From positions 1 to 53,054 of the forward strand of contig NZ_JAOASI010000082.1 in the NCBI RefSeq assembly GCF_025210165.1: a DNA stretch of 53,054 nucleotides, read 5' to 3'. Position numbers and translations under genes: made by a program. Below the pieces are notes generated by a model. That model saw nothing but the letters and a program-made list of their open reading frames with translations, searched no databases and was not told where the DNA came from. This document shows positions 45,176-53,054 of this stretch, piece by piece. Position 1 is the stretch's first letter. Each line of letters begins with the position of its first letter. This stretch comes from Tepidibacter sp. Lineage in GTDB: Bacteria; Bacillota; Clostridia; Peptostreptococcales; Peptostreptococcaceae.

Positions 45176-46141
45176 ATGAAAAGAGAAGCGATATTAAAAG
45201 AATATAAAGACAAATTTATGGAAAAGTACACGCATTTTCCAAAAGGGAAATATATAACAGTAGCAATTTTAAGACAAGCAGAATCTGAATGTATTTTTAG
45301 AACAGAGGGGTCAGGAGAAGGATTAAATAAAGAAAGAGTAAATTTAGGAATTGAAAATAAAAACAAGGAGTTTAGAGCTACTATAAGCAAAAGAAAACAA
45401 ACAGCTGTAGAAAGAAGAACAGGAAGAGAATATTTAAGGTCTAAAAACTTATTATTTGAAACAAGTAAAAGCGAAATATGTGCATTAAATAAAAACACAC
45501 CTTGTGGAAAATGCTTAGACTGTATGGTAAATGGATATGCAGTAGGGGAAGGAGGAGCACAAAGATCAAGAATAGTTTATGATAATGCTTATTCAATATT
45601 ACCATTTAATATAGTAACAGGAAGAAAAACCTTTAATGCATTGTATGATAATGGAACTATGAGAGATGAAAATGGAAAACCATCTTCATCACTTGGAGAA
45701 GATGAGTATGTTAAGCCAGGTACGGTATTTGTTGATATGGTTACTTTTAAGGATGTTACCTTTACAGAATTTGTATATGGATTATCGAATATATTAAGAA
45801 GTAAAAGATATGGAGCTATAAGTAGTAGAATAGGAAAAATAAAAAATACTATTTTAACTGTATGTTTTTCAGATTGTGAACTATTCTCTAATTTAGAATT
45901 GACTCAAAGTATTTATGATAAATTACAGTCAGAAGAAAATATAGAGTTTCCTCTAGATATAGATAATGTAGTAGATAGCGCTAAATTAGCTTTTGAAAAT
46001 TTAAAAAAAGAAGTATATGGGGATGTTGCAGAAGTAACATCAGATGAGTTAAAAGGTCTATTACAATATATTAAAAATATTTTTATGGAAGATAAAGCAA
46101 GTGAATTATTTAAAGAACAGTCTACACAATATGGAGAATAA
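45176..46141 (+). CDS. csc2: Type I-D Cascade backbone Cas7d (Csc2)
   Basis: The 321-residue Csc2 forms the crRNA-binding filament of type I-D Cascade. Recognisable parts are the Cys cluster CGKCLDC (~114-120) with YAVGEGGAQRSRIVYD, the FNIVTGRKTFNALYDNGTM loop, and TFTEFVYGLSNILRSKRYGA. The start lies 2 nt after the cas10d stop, with GGGGAG in the cas10d end, so the two are translationally linked. Csc1 follows with a 2-nt gap. Confidence 0.95.
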   Translation: MKREAILKEYKDKFMEKYTHFPKGKYITVAILRQAESECIFRTEGSGEGLNKERVNLGIENKNKEFRATISKRKQTAVERRTGREYLRSKNLLFETSKSEICALNKNTPCGKCLDCMVNGYAVGEGGAQRSRIVYDNAYSILPFNIVTGRKTFNALYDNGTMRDENGKPSSSLGEDEYVKPGTVFVDMVTFKDVTFTEFVYGLSNILRSKRYGAISSRIGKIKNTILTVCFSDCELFSNLELTQSIYDKLQSEENIEFPLDIDNVVDSAKLAFENLKKEVYGDVAEVTSDELKGLLQYIKNIFMEDKASELFKEQSTQYGE

Positions 46142-46143
46142 TT

Positions 46144-46803
46144 ATGGAGATTTATAAGTACACATTAGAATTTAAAGAGGAAGTATATTTCTCTAGTCAG
46201 GAGATAGATATATTTTTTTCAACGAAGCCTATAATAGGAAATTATGCACTTGCTTATGCTATGAATTGGTGTAATTCTAAATATAATCAAAATTATGTAA
46301 GTTATGAAGATGATTTCAAAATGGTAAATCATAAAGGATTATATATAATTCCTGCTATTATTAAGAATCCTAAATATAATATATTCACATTTAATGGATT
46401 ATCGCATAGTTATTATCACAAGATGCAAAGAGCTCAATCAAATTATCCTCAGATGGGTAAAATAAAAGCTTTGTCTACTGGTAATATAGCTGAAGGATTT
46501 ATTTTTGCTAAAGGTGAATTCAGAAAACTTTCATATATTAGATTAGGCAAATTCATGGGAAAAGTAAAAGTTATCTATGAAAAGTGTGATTATAAAGTTA
46601 TTGAAGAAGAAAAGGAATGTTATGGATTAGTAAATTCTTTAGATTTACATGATGATTTTGAAATTAAAAATTTTGATTTAATAAACGTTCATCCTGTATC
46701 ATTATTTAAAAACTTAAAAGGAAGAGGAAAAATGTATGAGATAAAGACCAAAGAAGGAACGGTATTTTACCCATGTAATATTGTTTTTGGAGGAAGTTTA
46801 TGA
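46144..46803 (+). CDS. csc1: Type I-D Cas5d (Csc1)
   Basis: The 219-residue Csc1 caps the 5' handle of the crRNA in type I-D Cascade. Family features include the N-terminal RAMP strand (YKYTLEFKEEVYFSS), FNGLSHSYYHKMQRAQSNYP and YIRLGKFMGKVKV, which is strongly typical of Csc1, with a C-terminal NIVFGGSL. The stop codon overlaps the cas3 start by 4 nt (ATGA). Confidence 0.93.
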   Translation: MEIYKYTLEFKEEVYFSSQEIDIFFSTKPIIGNYALAYAMNWCNSKYNQNYVSYEDDFKMVNHKGLYIIPAIIKNPKYNIFTFNGLSHSYYHKMQRAQSNYPQMGKIKALSTGNIAEGFIFAKGEFRKLSYIRLGKFMGKVKVIYEKCDYKVIEEEKECYGLVNSLDLHDDFEIKNFDLINVHPVSLFKNLKGRGKMYEIKTKEGTVFYPCNIVFGGSL

Positions 46804-49151
46804 AGCATTTTAAAATAAAAGGGGAGCATTTGAAAAAAGCTCCCCAGAGTTTTCTTTTATATCATCAATACAGAACATTAGAGGAACTAAAAAATAATTC
46901 GGTTATATTTAACACATATCCAACAGGTGCAGGCAAAACTAGAGCATCATTACAATATATTAAGGAAAATAAAAGATCAGATGTATTATTTATTGCACCA
47001 ACAAATGAACTTTTAAATCAGCATTCACAGGATATAGAAGAATTTATAAATGATAATGATTTAAATCATATAGTAGTAAAAATAGATGCAGCAGTTATAG
47101 AAAAATTAAGAAATCACAGAAGAAAAGGATCTACACTATACGAACTTTTAAGAAACCCATTAGATTTCAAAGAAATACTTAATATAAAAGAAAAATATAT
47201 AGAAGAAAAAAGACCATGTGTTGTCGTAGTTAATCCTGATATATTTTATTATTGCTTATATTCTTTGTATGGGAATTTGGATAAATGGAATTTGATGGAG
47301 AAAATCATAAAGAAATTTAATTATATTGTAATAGATGAATTTCATTATTATGATTCAAAACAGCTAATGAACTTTCTATTTTTTATAATTTTATCAAAGA
47401 AGTTAGGATATTTTGAAGGAAGAAGAAAAATATGTATTCTTACAGCAACACCAGATAAGCTTATTGAACAATATCTAAAAAGAGGGAAAATAGATTATAA
47501 AATTGTTTCACCAGAAAATGAGATTATTGAAAGTGAAAATTATGAAGAAATTAAAACTTTATCAGAGTTAGACTTGTATATAACCAACAAATCTATTGAT
47601 GAAATTGTTATTGAGGAGTATAAGCATAATTCTTTTGAAAAAGATAGTGTAGTAATTAGTCAATCAATATACAGAGTTAATAAAATTAAAGAGCAACTAA
47701 TAAAAAATGGTATAAAGAAGGAATATATAGGAGTTATTACAGGGGCTATAAGGTCAAAGGAAAGAAAAAGATCTGTTGAAAAAGCACTAATTTTAGCAAC
47801 ACCTACTGTTGATATTGGATATAATTTCAAAAAGGAGGGAAAGGAAAAGCAAAATATAGAAATCGTAATAACAGAGGCAAACACAAGTGACCAAGCATTA
47901 CAAAGAATAGGTAGAGCAGGAAGAATACTAGGGAAGAAGATTCAAAGTGAAAAAAGTAAGGTAATACTTTGTGTAAATGATACTATATATGAAAATTTTA
48001 AAGAAAGTGATATAGAGCTTACTAGAAATGAATTAAAGGAATTAATAAAAAATACTATGCCTGAAAGAAATATAATGAAAAAATATATAGAAAACAATGG
48101 AATATTAGAAATGTGTTTTCCCTTAAGTGAAATTTACACAAAAATGCACTATAAGGAAAGAATTATAATAGAAAATATGTTTAATGAAATGGTAGAAGTT
48201 TTTGCACCAAAGAAAAATCATAACTTTAAAAGTAAATTAAAAATTATAAATGATTATAAAAAGAAATGCTTATTTTTATCAGAGTACAATAAATCCTTAA
48301 ACAAGGATAAGAAAATAACAGAGCTAGATGATAAAACTTTTGTAGAATTTATAAAAGAGTGTTATGTAGAGAAGGGAATAGAAGAAATATTAGAAGAAGA
48401 TGACTTACAAGAGTTTACAGAAAAAGAAAAGAATATGCTAAAAGTAGATTTACAAAATGAAAGTATAAATTATTTAAACAGCGAAGTGAGCAAAATTAAA
48501 GCTCTAATAAACTTTAGAGGGATGGATATAAGTAAAGGAGCATTAGTTTTTGACAAATATTATAAATTCTCTCAAGAAACTCAAATATTTGTATACGATA
48601 TATTTCATTTAATGAGATATTATAAATTAGAATGGTATAACAGTAAAAAAAGTTGGGAAAAAGCTTGTAATATAAGACTAAGTGAAGATGAGATTCAAAT
48701 ACATTCTTTAAAAAATATAGATACTTATGTGATTGTTCAAGAAATAAGGGAAACACCGATACAAATCACTTGGGAATATTTCTATGATGGAATAGTGGAA
48801 GGCTTTGAACAAAAATTTGTTAATAAGGTTGAGGGAATAAATAATCTAATTTTAGTTGCATATGAGAAAACGAAAATAGGAATGGAGAGAGTGATGCTTC
48901 CAGAGGATATAACAAATGCTTTTAAAAAAGAATATACACCGATTTTTATAATCTCTCAAAATCCTAGAGAAGAATATAGAATTAGAAAAATAATAAAAAA
49001 TCAACCGATATTTCTTCAAAAGTTAAAGGTGAATTTTGAAGAAAGTATAAAAGAATATTATATGATAACTGGAACGAATAGTATTATGGTTGACAGTGAA
49101 ATGATTAAAGTTAAGAATAAAGCATTTAAAGAAGAATTTTTTATCTGCTAG
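46800..49151 (+). CDS. cas3: Type I-D helicase Cas3' (no HD domain)
   Basis: This SF2 helicase of 783 residues unwinds target DNA. Motif I is PTGAGKT (41-47), motif II is DEFH (179-182), motif III is LTATP (214-218), motif V is ATPTVDIGYNF and motif VI is QRIGRAGR (368-375). No HD nuclease domain is present at either end, matching the I-D division of labour in which Cas10d carries HD. The C-terminal ~350 residues are of unknown structure. It lies after csc1 rather than at the operon start, where I-D cas3 is commonly found. Confidence 0.94.
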   Translation: MKHFKIKGEHLKKAPQSFLLYHQYRTLEELKNNSVIFNTYPTGAGKTRASLQYIKENKRSDVLFIAPTNELLNQHSQDIEEFINDNDLNHIVVKIDAAVIEKLRNHRRKGSTLYELLRNPLDFKEILNIKEKYIEEKRPCVVVVNPDIFYYCLYSLYGNLDKWNLMEKIIKKFNYIVIDEFHYYDSKQLMNFLFFIILSKKLGYFEGRRKICILTATPDKLIEQYLKRGKIDYKIVSPENEIIESENYEEIKTLSELDLYITNKSIDEIVIEEYKHNSFEKDSVVISQSIYRVNKIKEQLIKNGIKKEYIGVITGAIRSKERKRSVEKALILATPTVDIGYNFKKEGKEKQNIEIVITEANTSDQALQRIGRAGRILGKKIQSEKSKVILCVNDTIYENFKESDIELTRNELKELIKNTMPERNIMKKYIENNGILEMCFPLSEIYTKMHYKERIIIENMFNEMVEVFAPKKNHNFKSKLKIINDYKKKCLFLSEYNKSLNKDKKITELDDKTFVEFIKECYVEKGIEEILEEDDLQEFTEKEKNMLKVDLQNESINYLNSEVSKIKALINFRGMDISKGALVFDKYYKFSQETQIFVYDIFHLMRYYKLEWYNSKKSWEKACNIRLSEDEIQIHSLKNIDTYVIVQEIRETPIQITWEYFYDGIVEGFEQKFVNKVEGINNLILVAYEKTKIGMERVMLPEDITNAFKKEYTPIFIISQNPREEYRIRKIIKNQPIFLQKLKVNFEESIKEYYMITGTNSIMVDSEMIKVKNKAFKEEFFIC

Positions 49152-49163
49152 AAGGAGGATTAA

Positions 49164-49925
49164 ATGTTAAGTTATTGGACAATACATTTTAGAAACAGTG
49201 GAAGAATACAAAACTCTATGGATACAGGGCGAATATGGCATGGTATATTCTTTGATATATTGAAAAAATACAATGAAGAAATGTCCAATGAACATCATAA
49301 TAAACCTAGCAAACAATCTTTTTCTATATCACCTATATTAAATGAAAATGGAAAAATGGGAAGATTCTTTCAAAAAGGTTCTTATTTAAAGGTGAATATA
49401 TCTTTGTATGATAAGGATATACATAAAGGATTAATGGACTTTATAAGAAAAAATAAAATAATGAAGTTTGGAAATATAGACTTATTAATTGAAGAAGTAA
49501 GCTGTAAATTAATAGATGAAAAACTATTACAAGAACAGAGTATTAAAAGAGGTCGCATTAAATTTATAACTCCTACAGCTTTTAGAATAAATCCTGTAAA
49601 TTATATATTACCTGATCCAAGAAGAGTTTTCAAAAACCTTAGTAGAAGTTATAGCCAAATATTTGATATTGAAATAAATCATGATAAAATTCTAGAAGAA
49701 ATAGAGAGGAATATTATAGTTGAGGGGTTAAGGATTAATACAGAGATTGCAGAATATAAAAAATTTCAAATAACAGGCTTTGTAGGTGAAGTAACATATA
49801 GGATTAATCATAGAAAAGAAGAAACTCAAAAATATTTAGAAAAGTTACTTGCATTAGCAGGATATATAGGAATTGGATATAAAACAGGTATGGGGATGGG
49901 ACAATGTATAGTATTGAGGAAGTAG
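49164..49925 (+). CDS. cas6: CRISPR RNA endoribonuclease Cas6
   Basis: Cas6 cuts each repeat of the pre-crRNA. The 253 residues form two RAMP domains ending in the glycine-rich loop GIGYKTGMGMGQ near residues 236-247. Candidate catalytic His residues are H26 (GRIWHGIFFD) and H44/H45 (NEHHNKPSKQSFSISP). AAGGAGG lies 8 nt upstream. The 3' end overlaps cas4 by 22 nt. The array's small CTCC-ATT-GGAG stem is its likely recognition site. Confidence 0.95.
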   Translation: MLSYWTIHFRNSGRIQNSMDTGRIWHGIFFDILKKYNEEMSNEHHNKPSKQSFSISPILNENGKMGRFFQKGSYLKVNISLYDKDIHKGLMDFIRKNKIMKFGNIDLLIEEVSCKLIDEKLLQEQSIKRGRIKFITPTAFRINPVNYILPDPRRVFKNLSRSYSQIFDIEINHDKILEEIERNIIVEGLRINTEIAEYKKFQITGFVGEVTYRINHRKEETQKYLEKLLALAGYIGIGYKTGMGMGQCIVLRK

Positions 49926-50518
49926 ATAAAGATTCTTTCTTTGTAGAGGCTAGTGCGGTTAATACTTATTTGTATTGTCCAAGAAGGTGTTATTACGAAT
50001 ATGTACAAAATGAGTTTGAAAGTAATATTCATACTATATTAGGAGATCAGGTACATGAGAATGTTGATGAGCTAGGAGTGGAAGACCGTAGAGGAAAAAC
50101 CATTTATAAAGCTGTTAAATTATTCTCACAAAAATATGGAGTAGTTGTTAAGGTTGATACTGTAGAAGAATATGATGGAGAAATATATCCAGTAGAATAT
50201 AAAAAAGGAAAAAGTAAAGTATGGAAAAATGATAAATATCAAATGGCACTTCAAGTTATGTTATTAGAGGAAAAAATTAATAAACCTATTAATAAAGGAT
50301 ATATTTATTATGTAGGGTCTAAAGAAAGAGTTGAGATTAAAATAACATCTAAGATAAGAGAAGAAATATTACATACAATAGAAAATATAAAAAAATTATA
50401 TTCCACAATGAAAATTCCTCAAGGAGTAGATAATCAAAAGTGTAAACAATGTAGTATCATAAATATTTGTTTACCAGATGAAAGGAAAATTTTAAGTAAT
50501 AAGTTTATTATTAAGTAA
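49904..50518 (+). CDS. cas4: CRISPR adaptation exonuclease Cas4
   Basis: Cas4 trims prespacers and helps choose PAM-adjacent ones. The 4Fe-4S ligands are C25 and C29 (YCPRRCYYEY, a CxxxC pair) and the C-terminal C180, C183 and C189 (CKQCSIINIC), giving one more Cys than the usual four. The RecB-type nuclease site has H51, D85 and E98-x-K100 (VEYKKGK). The 204 residues are the normal size. It overlaps cas6 by 22 nt and precedes cas1 by 12 nt. Confidence 0.96.
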   Translation: MYSIEEVDKDSFFVEASAVNTYLYCPRRCYYEYVQNEFESNIHTILGDQVHENVDELGVEDRRGKTIYKAVKLFSQKYGVVVKVDTVEEYDGEIYPVEYKKGKSKVWKNDKYQMALQVMLLEEKINKPINKGYIYYVGSKERVEIKITSKIREEILHTIENIKKLYSTMKIPQGVDNQKCKQCSIINICLPDERKILSNKFIIK

Positions 50519-50530
50519 GGAGGTGGAACA

Positions 50531-51529
50531 TTGAGTACACTTTATGTAACAGAGCAGTATACTACCTTAAGAAAGGAAGAGGAGCGTATTAAATTATATA
50601 GAGGTAAAGAATTGATAGCTGATATACCGATATTTAAAGTTAAGCAGGTTGTCATTTTTGGAGAGGTTACAGTTACAGCATCAACTATAAGACTACTTGC
50701 AGAAAATAAGATAAGCTTATGCTATTTAAGCCAATGGGGTAAATTCATATCTCGAATGGAAGGCGATGTAGAAAAAAATATAATAGTACGATTGAAACAA
50801 TATGAAAATCATGTAGATATAGATGGTGTGAGTGCAAAGTTTTCCAAGGCTTTTATATCAGGGAAAATAAAAAATAGTAGAACTGTGCTGATGAAAAGTA
50901 ATAGAAGTAAAAATAAAAGTGAAAAATTTCAAGAAGCTATAAAAGAGTTAGATAGATTGGAGCGAAAATTAGCCCAAGAAAGAAATGTAGACTCTATAAG
51001 AGGAATAGAAGGAAAAGCGGCAGCGGTATATTTTTCTGTTTTTTCAGAAATGATAAAGGGTGAGTTTACATTTGAAAATAGAAATAAGCGACCACCTAAA
51101 GATCCTATTAATGCTATGCTAAGCTTTGGCTATGTACTTTTAGGAAATGAAATGGCATCAGCTTTATCTTCTATAGGTTTAGATCCGTATATAGGGTTTC
51201 TTCATAGAATGAGGTATGGAAGACGTTCTTTAGCTTTAGATTTAATGGAAGAGTTTAGAGCATTATTTGTAGATAGATTGGTTTTAAGTATTGTAAATAA
51301 CAAGATACTTAAAGAATCGGATTTTGAAAATGTTTTAGGTGAGGTTAAGATGAGTAAAAAAGCTATTAAAAAGTTTCTTAAGGCTTACGAAGCAAAGAAA
51401 TATGATGAGATTTATCATCCTATATTTAAATACAAAACAAACTATCAGCAATGTTTTCATTTACAAGCTAGGATTTTAAGTAAATCCTTAATGGAGGAAG
51501 TTGATTATATTCCATTTTTAATTAGATAA
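50531..51529 (+). CDS. cas1: CRISPR integrase Cas1
   Basis: Cas1 is the metal-dependent integrase that inserts spacers. Expected active-site positions are present: E160 (RGIEGKAAAVYF), H225 (GFLHRMRYGRRSLALDLMEE) and the acidic residues D237/E240 that follow. The N-terminal beta domain begins MSTLYVTEQYTTLRKEEERI. At 332 residues it is normal. Start is TTG 50531 after AAGGAGGTGG. It is next to cas2, with which it forms the integration complex. Confidence 0.97.
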   Translation: MSTLYVTEQYTTLRKEEERIKLYRGKELIADIPIFKVKQVVIFGEVTVTASTIRLLAENKISLCYLSQWGKFISRMEGDVEKNIIVRLKQYENHVDIDGVSAKFSKAFISGKIKNSRTVLMKSNRSKNKSEKFQEAIKELDRLERKLAQERNVDSIRGIEGKAAAVYFSVFSEMIKGEFTFENRNKRPPKDPINAMLSFGYVLLGNEMASALSSIGLDPYIGFLHRMRYGRRSLALDLMEEFRALFVDRLVLSIVNNKILKESDFENVLGEVKMSKKAIKKFLKAYEAKKYDEIYHPIFKYKTNYQQCFHLQARILSKSLMEEVDYIPFLIR

Positions 51530-51547
51530 ATAGGGAGAAGATGTGGT

Positions 51548-51820
51548 ATGATATATTTAATAAGCTATGATATTGTAAATGATAAGAAAAGAACTAAATT
51601 ATTTAAGTTGTTAAAGAATTATGGTGTTAGACATCAATATAGTGTTTTTGAATGTGAACTAGATGAGAAAAAATATGTTGAACTCATATATAAGATTAGA
51701 AAGATAAAAGTTGAAACAGGGGATAGTATAATGGTATATCCTATATGTGCTACTTGTGAAAGTAAGATAGTAAGATGTGGTTCTTATGAACCTATTGAGG
51801 TTAGAAATATGATTTTTTAA
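51548..51820 (+). CDS. cas2: CRISPR adaptation protein Cas2
   Basis: The 90-residue ferredoxin-fold protein bridges Cas1 dimers. The N-terminal strand MIYLISYDIVNDKKRTKLFK has the conserved Asp (D8); GVRHQYSVFECEL and DSIMVYPICATC follow. It is the last gene of the cas operon. The leader and array start 167 bp downstream with no clear terminator in between, but a separate leader promoter is expected. Confidence 0.97.
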   Translation: MIYLISYDIVNDKKRTKLFKLLKNYGVRHQYSVFECELDEKKYVELIYKIRKIKVETGDSIMVYPICATCESKIVRCGSYEPIEVRNMIF

Positions 51821-51987
51821 ATATCGCAAGGTTTTGTGTTTGGAAAATCTAAGTAAGATTGCGATGCTTTGATTTTCAAGAATATTAAGGGATATAAGGA
51901 ATGCAATATCAAAAAAATATGGTTAAAACATAGCTTGGCGAAATATATAGTTTGAGGCTAGTAATTTAAAAGGATAAAGCGCATGCG
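51821..51987 (+). promoter_or_regulatory. CRISPR leader
   Basis: AT-rich non-coding sequence between cas2 and the first repeat, on the side expected for a leader because repeats end in GATTGAAAC. It holds two interleaved inverted repeats: ATCGCAA (51823-51829) with TTGCGAT (51859-51865), and GAAAATC (51843-51849) with GATTTTC (51871-51877). Confidence 0.75.
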
Positions 51988-53054
51988 GCATTAAAGATAT
52001 ATAAGCTCCATTGGAGATTGAAACACAAGTTTTATATATCGAAATCTTCTTTAGAATCGGGCATTAAAGATATATAAGCTCCATTGGAGATTGAAACAAC
52101 TGTAGATATGAGGGGTCATTATATACCTCACTTGCATTAAAGATATATAAGCTCCATTGGAGATTGAAACTTTACCTGCTAAAGATTTTATATCTGAAAT
52201 GGTACAGCATTAAAGATATATAAGCTCCATTGGAGATTGAAACTCAGCATCTTTTATCATATTGACTTCATCATATTTACGCATTAAAGATATATAAGCT
52301 CCATTGGAGATTGAAACCGGTTAATAAGAATTCTAAAAATGTACCTTACCTGGCATTAAAGATATATAAGCTCCATTGGAGATTGAAACGGAAAATTTAA
52401 AATCATATTTAGAATGGCTCATAAGCATTAAAGATATATAAGCTCCATTGGAGATTGAAACAATGAAAATGGATTTAGAAAAAAAGCATGGGTAGGCATT
52501 AAAGATATATAAGCTCCATTGGAGATTGAAACTTGCTCAATGGTATTACAAACTTTGGAGCAACCCCGCATTAAAGATATATAAGCTCCATTGGAGATTG
52601 AAACTTGATTTGTCCTAAAGCATTTGTAAGTGGACTAAAGCATTAAAGATATATAAGCTCCATTGGAGATTGAAACATGAGTATATAATAATTAGTCATA
52701 TACTGTTCATCGCATTAAAGATATATAAGCTCCATTGGAGATTGAAACAATTTTATTTTAAGTGTTACAAATCCATTAGACGGCATTAAAGATATATAAG
52801 CTCCATTGGAGATTGAAACAGGAATGCACCACCAACACCAAGTGCAATAGGTGCGCATTAAAGATATATAAGCTCCATTGGAGATTGAAACTTAGCATTG
52901 ATAGGTTTTATTCTTTTAATTTTATTCGCATTAAAGATATATAAGCTCCATTGGAGATTGAAACATGCTTTTATCAGGTATTATATACAACAAAGCTACT
53001 GAGGCATTAAAGATATATAAGCTCCATTGGAGATTGAAACACAGAAAGCGAAGC
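51988..53054 (+). CRISPR. Type I-D CRISPR array, 15 repeats in view (continues past window end)
   Basis: Repeats of 37 bp begin GCATTAAAGATATATAAG and end CTCCATTGGAGATTGAAAC. They start at 51988, 52061, 52134, 52207, 52281, 52353, 52425, 52496, 52568, 52640, 52712, 52783, 52855, 52928 and 53004. All 15 are identical by eye. The 14 complete spacers are 34-39 bp, mostly 35-36; a fifteenth begins at 53041. CTCC-ATT-GGAG can form a short stem, and cleavage after it would leave the 8-nt tag ATTGAAAC. Orientation and the adjacent cas2 put the leader on the left. No spacer visibly matches DNA inside this window. Confidence 0.99.

Noticed and set aside
51988-53054. CRISPR repeat ends (TTGAAAC) as ECF -35 boxes like the one at 9172
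   Set aside because: No CGTC-type -10 is found 16 bp after the repeat ends that I checked.

Overview
This AT-rich window has strong consensus Shine-Dalgarno sites, frequent TTG/GTG starts and several sporulation genes. The gene order ruvCAB - spoIID-like - queA - tgt - yajC - scfA/scfB - secD/secF - apt - relA - dtd - hemZ - hisS - aspS is characteristic of Clostridia. It most resembles the Peptostreptococcaceae side of that class; this is inferred from recalled gene order, not from a search.

Layout. (1) 1-2850 is accessory DNA. It starts with the 3' end of an IS200/IS605-type tnpB and its right end, followed by a row of small immunity-like genes (broken DUF1963, two unknown small proteins, a frameshifted gene, an ankyrin-repeat protein). 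(2) 2905-8333 holds a degenerate AAA+ regulator, an APC permease and several small unknown genes. (3) 8337-15353 is general physiology: a SIMPL protein, an ECF sigma/anti-sigma pair with a visible autoregulatory promoter, a membrane Fe-S protein, an atypical Fe/Mn superoxide dismutase, a MATE exporter, a small siroheme/4Fe-4S protein with a DUF1858 partner, and a BofC-like sporulation protein. (4) 15451-37555 is the conserved chromosomal core: Holliday-junction resolution, queuosine synthesis, Sec translocation, the SCIFF ranthipeptide system, purine salvage, stringent response, tRNA proofreading and aminoacyl-tRNA synthetases. (5) 37556-41179 is an accessory island with Syd, a relict Rhs toxin, SMI1/KNR4 immunity and Fic genes. 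It lies between two nearly identical direct copies of a 202-bp hairpin repeat. (6) 41180-53054 is a complete type I-D CRISPR-Cas locus: WYL regulator, cas10d (with HD nuclease), csc2, csc1, cas3' (no HD), cas6, cas4, cas1, cas2, a leader, and an array of 15 identical 37-bp repeats that runs off the window.

How the parts work together. In the CRISPR locus, Cas6 should cut repeats to leave an ATTGAAAC 5' tag. Csc1, Csc2 and Cas10d should form Cascade, with the Cas10d HD domain cutting DNA unwound by the Cas3' helicase. Cas4-Cas1-Cas2 should acquire spacers. A 17-bp-spaced promoter just upstream of cas10d probably drives the operon, and the WYL protein is the obvious candidate regulator.

The least explained signals are three. 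First, dispersed ~200-bp elements fold into near full-length hairpins, with an invariant central loop and arms that differ between copies yet stay self-complementary. Second, a second 65-bp structured repeat occurs twice upstream of genes. Third, there are two places where a gene's Shine-Dalgarno sequence is the 3' arm of a terminator-like hairpin.
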